Shown here: piece after piece, positions 49,102-57,113 of the stretch
Layout: every line of letters begins with the position of its first letter
How positions within the stretch are numbered: the stretch's first letter is position 1
DNA from: Bog-532 sp963833835
GTDB lineage: Bacteria; Actinomycetota; Actinomycetes; Streptosporangiales; Streptosporangiaceae
Assembly: GCA_963833835.1 (NCBI GenBank)
Contig: CAWHZI010000015.1
Span: forward strand, 62,001 to 126,000
Length of the DNA stretch: 64,000 bases
Direction: 5' to 3'
Notes under the pieces: model-generated
Seen by the model: only the letters and a program-made list of their open reading frames with translations
Told to the model about the DNA's origin: nothing
The model's database searches: none
Made by a program: the position numbers and the translations under genes

Positions 49102-50322
49102 TCAGACGTTGCCGGGCATGACCGGCTCGCCGCCGCGCCAGATGCGGTACGGCTTAAGGCCGTAGCCCCAGACGAACGCGCCCTCGTGGTCGGCGTCCCA
49201 CTGCACGATGTCGGCGTAACGGCCGCGGGCCATCGCGCCGCGGTCGGGAGCCCGCAGGGCGTGGGCGCCGCCGATCGTGGCTGCCCGCAGCGCCTCGGTC
49301 ACGCTCATCCCGAAGTGCCACACGGCCAGCGAGACGACCAGGGCCATCGAGGTGATGCCGTTGCCGCCGGGGGTGTGGTCCGACCCGAGCGCGACGGCCA
49401 CTCCTTTGTCCAGTAGCGCCCGGACCGGCGGCGCACCGTGGGTCTGCAGCGAGGTCGCCGGGCAGACCACCGCGGCCACCCCGGCCCGGGCCAGCGCGGC
49501 CACGTCATCGTCGTCGGCCTCGTGCAGCATGTCGGCCGAGGCGCAGCCGATCTCGGCCGCCAGCCGGGCGGCGCCGATGCGCGACTGCCCGCAGGCGTGG
49601 ATGCGGGGCAGCAGCCCGGAGCGGCGGCCCGCGCTCAGGATCCAGCGGGCCTCGGCCTCGGTGAACCGGCCGTCCTCGCAGTAGACGTCGACACTGTCGG
49701 CGCCGGCCGCGGCTGCGTCCGGGCACCAGGAGCTGACCGCGTCGATGTAGTCGGCCCGGCGGCCGAAGTACTCCGGCGGCACCGAGTGCGCGGCCAGGAA
49801 CGTCACGTGCATCCGCGGCATGCCCGGCTCGCTCTCCAGCGAGCGCAGCATCCGCACGTCGGCCAGCTCGCCGTCGCGGGTCAGGTGATAGCCGGTCTTG
49901 GCCTCGACCGTGGTGGTGCCCGACATCAGCCAGCCGTTGAGGCGCTCGCGGACGCCGTTGCACAGGGTCCAGGGGTCGGTGCCCCGGGTCACGGTGACGG
50001 TAGAGGAGATGCCGCCGCCCGCCGCGTTGATCTCGGCCGCGGTGGAGCCGCCGGACAGCATGGTCAGCTCGGCCCAGCGGTTGCCCGCGTACACGGGATG
50101 ACTGTGCGCGTCGATGAGCCCCGGCGTGACCAGCCCGCCGCCCAGGTTTTCCACGTGATCGACATCGACGATGTCGTCAACCACCCCGGGGACGCGTTGA
50201 GGCAACTCGGCCGCGGGGCCGACCCAGGCGATCCGCTCGTCCTTGGTCAGGATGGCGGCGTTGCTCAGGATCTCAGACCCCGTCCACAGGCGACCGATGT
50301 TGGTCATCAAACGGACAGTCAA
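49102..50322 (-). CDS. hutI: Imidazolonepropionase-like amidohydrolase
   Basis: This roughly 406-residue metal-dependent amidohydrolase is closest by motif to HutI, which opens imidazolone-5-propionate in histidine catabolism. Motifs: TNIGRLWTG, GGLVTPGLIDAHSHPVYAGNRWAELTML (HxH metal ligands), INAAGGGISSTVTVTR, GTTTVEAKTGYHL, VTFLAAHSVPPEY, DSVDVYCEDGRFTEAEAR, RIHACGQSRIGAARLAAEIGCASADMLHEADDDD and VALGSDHTPGG. I chose TTG at 50322 because GGGG lies 7 nt upstream; ATG at 50307 is possible. No hutU, hutH or formiminoglutamate gene is adjacent, so the pathway role is inferred. Confidence 0.85.
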   Translation of the reverse strand: MTVRLMTNIGRLWTGSEILSNAAILTKDERIAWVGPAAELPQRVPGVVDDIVDVDHVENLGGGLVTPGLIDAHSHPVYAGNRWAELTMLSGGSTAAEINAAGGGISSTVTVTRGTDPWTLCNGVRERLNGWLMSGTTTVEAKTGYHLTRDGELADVRMLRSLESEPGMPRMHVTFLAAHSVPPEYFGRRADYIDAVSSWCPDAAAAGADSVDVYCEDGRFTEAEARWILSAGRRSGLLPRIHACGQSRIGAARLAAEIGCASADMLHEADDDDVAALARAGVAAVVCPATSLQTHGAPPVRALLDKGVAVALGSDHTPGGNGITSMALVVSLAVWHFGMSVTEALRAATIGGAHALRAPDRGAMARGRYADIVQWDADHEGAFVWGYGLKPYRIWRGGEPVMPGNV

Positions 50323-50827
50323 CGGTAAACCCCTACACATCGGGAACCAGGGGTGATGGTTCCGTTCGTCATGAGCGGTCACCTGCCATGAGTCGTACGT
50401 GACCGAGCGAGTAGCCGGTACGTACACCTGGACGCGGATCGCGTGCGCCTACGTTACAAGGCTTCACACGCGCATGCGCGCACCAACATATCGATTCCGT
50501 TACCGTATTGCACCCCAAGGACCTCGTACAAGGCTTTTGGCAAAACACAGCCCTTTCTCGGCTCACCGCGTGGTTCGGCCTCTCACGCCCGGCCCGGGAG
50601 CGCCCTCCGAGGCCGTTTCCAGCCCGTTTCGGGACCGCACCACGACCGTTCCGTTGCTGGATAACGGCGGTGCACTGCATCGGCACTTGCAGGTGCACAT
50701 GCAGCGAGCAATCCCACGAGCCAGGTGGTGAGACCACCCCGCGATCCGCCTATCACGCACGGCGAGCACGCGAGAAGAACAATACTCTTTATCAAGCTGA
50801 AATAAGGCAGAAACGTCCGATTGCCCG

Positions 50828-50998
50828 ATGACGGACGAAGATCGCTTTACCGGCGGCCGCGGAAAGCGCGACATCGGCCGGAAGAAAGCGACAAATTCGA
50901 TCTCAATGGTGTTCCTGATGAACGCACGCAGATCACGGGACGAATTATTAGCTGTTCTCGTCCGCTTTGGCCGAGCCGGTTATCCTCACGATGAGTGA
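50828..50998 (+). CDS. Possible small protein (56 residues)
   Basis: A 56-codon frame starts MTDEDRFTGGRGKRDIGRKK and ends LLAVLVRFGRAGYPHDE. It has a basic first half and a short amphipathic helix in the second half. There is no ribosome binding site, codon use is not the strong G/C-third-position pattern of the neighbours, and no family is recognised. It is reported only because it is the best candidate in an unusually long gap. Confidence 0.2.
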   Translation: MTDEDRFTGGRGKRDIGRKKATNSISMVFLMNARRSRDELLAVLVRFGRAGYPHDE

Positions 50999-51160
50999 CG
51001 ATAGCCGCGATCGATTTGCCGGGCCGGATCGGCATCTAAGCACGTTAACGTACCGTAAACGGCGGCAGGTCAGCCACTGTAGCTGCGCTCCGTTGCCAGC
51101 CACGATGCGTGACCGTCATCCAGTCTGACTGGTGAGGGCGGACGGGCGAGGGCGCCCCGG

Positions 51161-51186
51161 CGGGACGGCCGGGCGGGACGGCCGGG
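51161..51186. repeat. 13-bp tandem duplication downstream of hflX
   Basis: CGGGACGGCCGGG occurs twice in tandem (51161-51173, 51174-51186) in the non-coding region after hflX. Confidence 0.85.
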
Positions 51187-51288
51187 CCCAGCCGCGTGCG
51201 GCGCGCCCGCGCGGTGACACCATTCCCAGCCGCACCACGGATCACCCGGCCGGAGCGGAAAGCGGGCCGCCTTTCGCCGCAACGCCAA

Positions 51289-51320
51289 CCGGCGCGACGG
51301 ACCGTGGTCCATCGCGCCGG
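51289..51320 (-). terminator. Terminator downstream of hflX
   Basis: CCGGCGCGACGGAC (from 51289) pairs with GTCCATCGCGCCGG (to 51320) in a 14-bp stem with one G-T pair and a CGTG loop. It lies 30 nt after the hflX stop on the minus strand. On the plus strand CTTTGTT follows, so it could work in both directions. Confidence 0.7.
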
Positions 51321-51350
51321 CTTTGTTCGATATTGAGTAACGGCTGACCG

Positions 51351-52796
51351 TTAATTGGCAGTAAGTGCGCTGAACTGCTCGAGCTCGGCCGCCAAGGCGG
51401 GCGGGACCCGGGCCTCCAGCTCGGTCCCGTCGGCGCCGTGGCCGACGCGGGTGACCTCGCCTTCCTCGTGCGCCCTGGCCACCAGGTCGCCCCGGCTGTA
51501 GGGGACGAGCGCCCGGACCTCGCGGTCCCGGTGCGGCAGCGCCTCCTCCAGCACGTCCCGCAGTTCGTCCAGGCCAGCGCCGGTGCGGGCGGAAATCAGC
51601 ACACAGTTCTTCTCGCGGTGCCGCAACCGCTCGACCACGATCGGGTCGGCGGCGTCGGACTTGTTGATCACGATCAGTTCCGGTACCTCAGCCGCCCCGA
51701 TCTCGGCCAGCACGTCGCGGACCGCGGTGATCTGGGCCTCAGGATCGGGATCGGAGCCGTCGACCACGTGCAGGATGAGGTCGGCATCGGCCGTCTCCTC
51801 CAGGGTGGACCGGAACGCCTCGACCAGCTGGTGCGGCAGGTGCCGCACGAACCCGACGGTGTCGGTCAGGGTCAGCGGGCGGCCGGACGCGGTACGGGCC
51901 CGGCGGACGGCCGGGTCCAGCGTGGCGAACAGCGCGTCCTCGACCAGGACACCGGCTCCGGTCAGCCGGTTCAGCAGGCTCGACTTGCCCGCGTTGGTGT
52001 ACCCGGCGATGACGACCGACGGCACGTCCCGGCGGCGGCGCCGGTCGCGCTGGACGTCCCGGCTGACGGCCATGCCGGCGATCTCCCGCCGGAGCTTGGC
52101 CATGCGCGCCCGCAGGCGGCGCCGGTCCGTCTCGATCTTGGTCTCACCGGGACCGCGGGTACCGATCCCGCCGCCGCCGGCGACCCGGCCACCGGCCTGC
52201 CGGGACAGCGATTCACCCCAGCCACGCAGCCGCGGCAGCATGTAGGAGAGCTGGGCCAGCTCGACCTGGGCCTTGCCCTCCCGGCTGCGCGCATGCTGGG
52301 CGAAGATGTCCAGGATCAGCGCGGTCCGGTCGATGACCTTGACCTTGACGATGCCTTCCAGCCGGTTCAGCTGGCTGGGGCTGAGCTCGCCGTCGCAGAT
52401 CACCGTGTCCGCGCCCACCGACGCCACGAGGTCGGCCAGCTCGGCCGCCTTGCCCGCGCCCACGTAGGTGGCGGGGTCGGGCTTGCCGCGCCGCTGGATC
52501 AGCCCGTCGAGCACCTCGGAGCCGGCGGTCTCGGCCAGCCGGCTCAGCTCCAGGAGCGAGTTCTCGGCGCTGGCCAGGGACCCCTCGGCCCAAACGCCGA
52601 TGAGCACGACCTGCTCCAGCCGGAGGGAACGGTACTCGACCTCGGTGACGTCTTCGAGCTCCGTCGACAGGCCCGCGACCCGGCGCAGGGCCTGACGGTC
52701 TTCCAGGTCGTAGTCACCGGGGCCAGCGGCCGGCTGGTGGTCCTCGAACTCGTCGTCGATGACGATCGAATCCGGCCGCTCAGAAAATGCGGTCAT
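51351..52796 (-). CDS. hflX: GTPase HflX (ribosome-splitting)
   Basis: The 481-residue GTPase has an N-terminal HflX nucleotide-binding domain (YVGAGKAAELADLVASVGADTVICDGELSPSQLNRLEGIVKVKVIDRTALILDIFAQHARSREGKAQVELAQL). GGGGIGTRGPGETKIETDRRR follows. The G domain has G1 GYTNAGKSS, G3 DTVGF, G4 NKSD and G5 SARTG. It splits stalled 70S ribosomes and may be stress-induced. ATG at 52796 has GGAGGAC just upstream. The C-terminal domain is somewhat extended, as in actinobacteria. It lies upstream of a strong terminator and next to helD. Confidence 0.95.
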   Translation of the reverse strand: MTAFSERPDSIVIDDEFEDHQPAAGPGDYDLEDRQALRRVAGLSTELEDVTEVEYRSLRLEQVVLIGVWAEGSLASAENSLLELSRLAETAGSEVLDGLIQRRGKPDPATYVGAGKAAELADLVASVGADTVICDGELSPSQLNRLEGIVKVKVIDRTALILDIFAQHARSREGKAQVELAQLSYMLPRLRGWGESLSRQAGGRVAGGGGIGTRGPGETKIETDRRRLRARMAKLRREIAGMAVSRDVQRDRRRRRDVPSVVIAGYTNAGKSSLLNRLTGAGVLVEDALFATLDPAVRRARTASGRPLTLTDTVGFVRHLPHQLVEAFRSTLEETADADLILHVVDGSDPDPEAQITAVRDVLAEIGAAEVPELIVINKSDAADPIVVERLRHREKNCVLISARTGAGLDELRDVLEEALPHRDREVRALVPYSRGDLVARAHEEGEVTRVGHGADGTELEARVPPALAAELEQFSALTAN

Positions 52797-52925
52797 TGTC
52801 CTCCAAGGACGATGCTTCACAGCTTGTTGTCCCCGATAGTGCCACGGGCACTCCGGGTTGTCGCCTCTATAACAACGCGTCGGCCAGCGTTGTGCCCGGC
52901 CCATAGGGCCGACCGGTGGGGCCGG

Positions 52926-55220
52926 TCAGCCGACGGGGGTGGGGTCTTCCAGCGATGGCTGCAGGGCGCCCAGGATGGGCGGGAGCTCACCGTCGTAGAC
53001 CACGGCCAGGCGGTGGGTGGCCCGGGTGATGGCGACGTAGAGGTCGTGGCCACCCTTGGGTGACTGGGCGATGATGCCGGCCGGGTCGACCAGCACCACC
53101 CGGTCGAACTCCAGCCCTTTGGCCTGGGTCACGGTGAGCAGGGCGACCGGCGAGTCAAGCGCTTCGGCCCGGTCGCCGGGCACGGCCCCGGGGACCTGCA
53201 TGGCCAGCTCGGCGATCCGGGCGGCCGGGGCGATGACGGCCAGCCGGCCTTCCTCGGCCGCGGTCAGGCCGGACAGTTCCTCGTCCACCACCCGGGCCGC
53301 CCGGGGGCCGAAGTCCGCCGCCGCGGCGACCCGGACCGCTCGCGGGTGCTCGCCCTCCTCGCGGACCGATTCCGGCGGCTCCTCCTCCGGGGCCACCGAG
53401 GTCAGCACGTCCGCGGCCACCGCCATGATCTCGGCCGGGGTCCGGTAGTTGACCGTCAGCCGCTCCTCGCGCCAGCGGCCCTTGACGTAGCGGTCCAGCA
53501 TCTCGCCCCAGGACCGGGCCCCGGCCGGGTTCCCGGTCTGGGCCACGTCGCCGACGACGGTGAGCGACTTGGTCGGGACGCGGCGCATGACCATCCGCCA
53601 GGCCATGGCCGACAGCTCCTGGGCCTCATCCACGATGACGTGCCCGTAGGACCAGGACCGGTCGGCGGCGGCGCGCTCGGCCGTGGTCAGCTCGGGCCCG
53701 TCGTCACGGTTGCGGCCGGCGATGGTGGCCGCGTCGACCAGGCCCTGCCCGGCCAGGCCGGTGAGCTCGAGCACGCCCTGGGCGTACTCCTCCTCTTCGC
53801 GGCGGCGGCGCTCGGCCACCCGGCGCAGGGCCCGCTCGGCCGAGTCATCCGATCCCAGCAACTCGGCCGCCTCGTCCAGGAGCGGGACGTCGCTGACGGT
53901 CCACCGGCCACGCTGGTGGGACTTGAGCAACGTGGACCGCTCATCAACGAGGAGTGCCGGAGCGGCCCGGCGCAGGGCACCTTCGGACTCCAGCAGCGCG
54001 GCCAGCAGCCGCTGCGGGGTCAGGAACGGCCACAGCCGGTCGAGCGCGGACCGGACCGGGTCCTCCTCCCACAGCCGGGCCCGCACGTACGGCAGGTCCT
54101 CGGCGTCCAGGCTGCGGCCGAGCGCGACGGCCTCGGCCCGGGCGATGGCGTCGAGCATCTCGGTGACGAACAGCTTGCGGGCCACGTTGTGCGGCCGGCG
54201 CATGCCGCGGGCGCGGATGCGGGAGCGTTCGCAGACGTCGGCCGGCACCGTGATCGCCACCCCGTCGACCACCAGCTCCAGGTCCCGGTGCGGGATGCGC
54301 TGCTGGTCGCGGACCGCGGCCCGGAGCACCTTGATCATCCGCAGGTCGCCCTTGATCACGGCTGTCTCCGGGTCATCCTCGGCGGTGGCGCGGACGCCGG
54401 GGAACAACTCGCCCAGGGAGGACAGCACCACGTCGGTCTCCCCCAGGGACGGCAGCACCTGGCTGATGTAGCGGAGGAAGGTGGTGTTCGGCCCGATGAT
54501 GAGCACGCCGCGGCGTTCCAGCGTCCGCCGGTGGGTGTACAGCAGGAACGCGGCCCGGTGCAGCGCGGCCACGGTCTTGCCGGTGCCCGGGCCGCCCTGG
54601 ACGACCAGCACCCCGGCCAGCGAGGAGCGGATCACCCGGTCCTGCTCGGCCTGGATGGTGGCCACCACGTCGCTCATCCGCCCGGTCCGGCCGCGGCGCA
54701 CGGTGGCCAGCAGCATGGCCTCGCCCACCAGCCCCCGCCGGTCGGCCTCGCTCATCCGGTCCAGGTCGAATACCTCGTCGTCCAAACCGACAACGGTGCG
54801 CCCGCGGGTATAGAGGTGACGCCGCCGCAGCAGGCCGGCCGGATCGTTCGGCGTGGCCGCGTAAAAAGGACGCGCGGCCGGCGCGCGCCAGTCAATTAGG
54901 ACCGGCTCATATTCACCGTCGTGCAATCCGATACGGCCGATATAAAAGGTGTGATCGCCGGTGTCGTCCATCCGCCCGAAGCACAGCCCGCGCTCCACCC
55001 CGTTCAGCTGGGTCAGCCGTCTGGCCTGCTCAGAGGCGGAAACCTCGCGTTCCATCCGGGCCGCGAACGTGCCCCCCTGGCCGCCGAGACCCTCGACTTC
55101 ACGCAGGGCATTCTCGCTGCGCGCGCGGGCGGCGTCCAGCAGACCGTAGAGCATGGAAACGTAATCCTGTTCTTTCCGGATGGACTCGGAAAGAGCAGAC
55201 TCAGTTTGACGATCCACCAT
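52926..55220 (-). CDS. helD: HelD-type RNA polymerase recycling helicase-like ATPase
   Basis: This 764-residue UvrD-like ATPase would bind RNA polymerase and remove stalled or inhibitor-bound complexes. The N-terminal coiled coil (1-75) begins SIRKEQDYVSMLYGLLDAARARSENALREVE and inserts near the secondary channel in known HelD proteins. YIGRIGLHDGEYEPVLIDWRAPAARPFY is the HelD signature. Walker A is GGPGTGKT (209-216), Walker B is VIVDEAQELS, and motif VI is VAITRATHRLAVVYDG. Some actinobacterial homologues confer rifamycin tolerance; no rifamycin-associated element was found upstream. A -10-like AATAAT overlaps the ATG, so the true start may be slightly downstream. Confidence 0.93.
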   Translation of the reverse strand: MVDRQTESALSESIRKEQDYVSMLYGLLDAARARSENALREVEGLGGQGGTFAARMEREVSASEQARRLTQLNGVERGLCFGRMDDTGDHTFYIGRIGLHDGEYEPVLIDWRAPAARPFYAATPNDPAGLLRRRHLYTRGRTVVGLDDEVFDLDRMSEADRRGLVGEAMLLATVRRGRTGRMSDVVATIQAEQDRVIRSSLAGVLVVQGGPGTGKTVAALHRAAFLLYTHRRTLERRGVLIIGPNTTFLRYISQVLPSLGETDVVLSSLGELFPGVRATAEDDPETAVIKGDLRMIKVLRAAVRDQQRIPHRDLELVVDGVAITVPADVCERSRIRARGMRRPHNVARKLFVTEMLDAIARAEAVALGRSLDAEDLPYVRARLWEEDPVRSALDRLWPFLTPQRLLAALLESEGALRRAAPALLVDERSTLLKSHQRGRWTVSDVPLLDEAAELLGSDDSAERALRRVAERRRREEEEYAQGVLELTGLAGQGLVDAATIAGRNRDDGPELTTAERAAADRSWSYGHVIVDEAQELSAMAWRMVMRRVPTKSLTVVGDVAQTGNPAGARSWGEMLDRYVKGRWREERLTVNYRTPAEIMAVAADVLTSVAPEEEPPESVREEGEHPRAVRVAAAADFGPRAARVVDEELSGLTAAEEGRLAVIAPAARIAELAMQVPGAVPGDRAEALDSPVALLTVTQAKGLEFDRVVLVDPAGIIAQSPKGGHDLYVAITRATHRLAVVYDGELPPILGALQPSLEDPTPVG

Positions 55221-55348
55221 ATTATTTGGTACACTTCCGGTCGATCAACTAATTCCCCGGGCCTTTAGATTGTGCGGGCATTCGAGCATAACAGGCTCCG
55301 GCGCGGACGTCGTAAATCCCCATCTCATCCCCTTGCGGGCCCGGCACG

Positions 55349-55392
55349 TTGACCCGCACGCACGGGCCTGGTTAAGGTTACCGGCGGGTAAC
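55349..55392 (+). promoter_or_regulatory. Promoter with palindromic operator before aceB-glcDEF
   Basis: TTGACC (55349-55354) and TAAGGT (55373-55378) with an 18-nt spacer form a sigma-70-like promoter. GTTACC (55377-55382), GGCG, GGTAAC (55387-55392) is a perfect 6-bp-arm palindrome overlapping the end of the -10 and the start region, a typical repressor position. Start codon of aceB is 119 nt downstream. No regulator gene is adjacent. Confidence 0.65.
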
Positions 55393-55511
55393 AAGCAGGT
55401 CGGCCGCGTCGCTGGTGAGGCCGCCGAAAGGTCCCGCTGACGGGGACGGCCCGGGTCTCGTACCGGGCGATCTGATCTGCAAGGATGGAAAAAGACTGCA
55501 GAGGAGTACCT

Positions 55512-57113
55512 ATGCCGGGCACCGAAGGCGTTGAGATCACCGGTCCGGCCGGTGATCGCTACGACGAGATCCTGACTCCCGAGGCGCTCGGGCTGATCGC
55601 CGAGCTGCACCGGGAGCTGGGGGCCCGGCGGGCCGAGCTGCTGGCCGCACGGGACCGGCGCGAGGCCGACCTCATCGCCGGCGGCACCCTCGACTTCCTG
55701 CCGGAGACCAAGAACATCCGGGAAGACCCCACCTGGCGCGTGGCCCAGCCGGCCCCCGGGCTGATCGACCGGCGGGTGGAGATCACCGGGCCGACCGACA
55801 AGAAGATGACGGTCAACGCCCTGAACTCCGGGGCCAAGGTGTGGCTGGCTGACTTCGAGGACGCCAGCTCGCCGCTGTGGGGCAACGTCATCACCGGCCA
55901 GCTCAACCTGCGGGATGCGCTGGACCGCACCATCGACTTCGCCCAGGGCGGCAAGGAGTACAAGCTCCGCCCCGACCACGAGCTGGCTACGATCGTGCCC
56001 CGGCCGCGCGGTTGGCACCTGGACGAGAAGCACATCGCGGTCGATGGCAAGCGGGCGTCCGGGAGCCTGGTCGACTTCGCGCTGTACATGGTGACCAGCG
56101 CGCAGCGGCAGCTGGACAAGGGCAAGGGGCCGTACTTCTACCTGCCCAAGATCGAGAGCCACCTCGAGGCCCGGTTGTGGAACGACGCCTTCAACCTGGC
56201 CCAGGACCGGCTCGGCATCCCCCGCGGCACGATCCGGGCCACCGTGCTGATCGAGACGATCCCGGCCGCGTTCGAGATGGAAGAGATCCTGTACGAGCTG
56301 CGGGACCACTCGGCCGGGCTGAACGCGGGCCGGTGGGACTACCTGTTCAGCATCATCAAGAAGTTCCGCACCCGGGGCCGTGAGTTCGTGCTGCCGGACC
56401 GGAACCAGGTCACGATGACCGCGCCGTTCATGCGGGCCTACACCGAACTGCTGGTCAAGACCTGCCACGGGCGCGGGGCGCACGCGATCGGCGGGATGGC
56501 CGCTTTCATCCCCAGCCGGCGTGACCCTGAGGTCAACGAGGTGGCGCTGGCCAAGGTGCGCGACGACAAGACCCGGGAGTCGGGGGACGGCTTCGACGGG
56601 TCCTGGGTGGCGCACCCGGACCTGGTGCCAATCTGCCGCGAGGTGTTCGACAGCGTGCTCGGGACCAAGCCGAACCAGCTGGACCGGCTGCGGGACGAGG
56701 TCAGCGTGAGCGCGTCGGACCTGCTGTCGGTGAGCGAGACGCCGGGCACGATCACCGAGGCCGGGCTGCGCAACGACATCAGCGTGGGCCTGCAGTACCT
56801 CGCGTCCTGGCTGGCCGGCAACGGCGCGGTCGCCATCTTCAACCTGATGGAGGACGCGGCCACCGCCGAGATCGCCCGGTCCCAGGTGTGGCAGTGGCTG
56901 CACAACGACATCCTGCTCGAGGACGGGCCCAAGGTGACCCGGGACCTGGTCGAGACCATCATCGACGAAGAGCTGGTCAAGATCAGGGAAGCGCTCGGCG
57001 ACAATTTCGACGCCGAGCGGTTCGGGCAGGCCACCGCGCTGTTCACGGCGGTGGCGCTGGCTGACAACTACTCCGAGTTCCTGACCGTGCCCGCCTACGA
57101 ACGCATGCCCTGA
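55512..57113 (+). CDS. aceB: Malate synthase A
   Basis: The 533-residue enzyme condenses glyoxylate and acetyl-CoA to malate. Motifs: LDFLPETKNIREDPTWRVAQPAPGL, VNALNSGAKVWLADFEDASSPLWGNVITGQ, RPRGWHLDEKHIAVDGKRASGSLVDFALY, RGTIRATVLIETIPAAFEMEEILYELRDHSAGLNAGRWDYLFS (catalytic Glu and metal ligands) and the C-terminal GPKVTRDLVETIIDEEL. It is the type A form. ATG at 55512 has AGAGGAG 5-6 nt upstream. The TGA overlaps the glcD ATG (TGATG). Coupling to glycolate oxidase suggests that it consumes glyoxylate made from glycolate as well as from isocitrate lyase. Confidence 0.97.
   Translation: MPGTEGVEITGPAGDRYDEILTPEALGLIAELHRELGARRAELLAARDRREADLIAGGTLDFLPETKNIREDPTWRVAQPAPGLIDRRVEITGPTDKKMTVNALNSGAKVWLADFEDASSPLWGNVITGQLNLRDALDRTIDFAQGGKEYKLRPDHELATIVPRPRGWHLDEKHIAVDGKRASGSLVDFALYMVTSAQRQLDKGKGPYFYLPKIESHLEARLWNDAFNLAQDRLGIPRGTIRATVLIETIPAAFEMEEILYELRDHSAGLNAGRWDYLFSIIKKFRTRGREFVLPDRNQVTMTAPFMRAYTELLVKTCHGRGAHAIGGMAAFIPSRRDPEVNEVALAKVRDDKTRESGDGFDGSWVAHPDLVPICREVFDSVLGTKPNQLDRLRDEVSVSASDLLSVSETPGTITEAGLRNDISVGLQYLASWLAGNGAVAIFNLMEDAATAEIARSQVWQWLHNDILLEDGPKVTRDLVETIIDEELVKIREALGDNFDAERFGQATALFTAVALADNYSEFLTVPAYERMP

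Larger units (their letters stand above)
50323..51288. other. About 970-nt region without a convincing gene (hutI-hflX gap)
   Basis: Composition is clearly less GC-rich than the neighbours, especially 50440-50560 and 50760-51010, and codon periodicity is weak in all frames. It holds a GCGCATGCGC palindrome near 50470, a TACAAGGCTT direct repeat (near 50456 and 50526), a GGACGA/TCGTCC hairpin (50938-50963) and a 13-bp tandem repeat (51161-51186). A 56-codon frame at 50828-50998 is listed separately. The region may hold the hutI promoter, a degraded gene or non-coding RNA. Confidence 0.45.

Noticed and set aside
55221..55300. Rifamycin-associated element upstream of helD
   Set aside because: The expected inverted repeat (GGGGCTTGC..GCAAGGCCC type) is absent.
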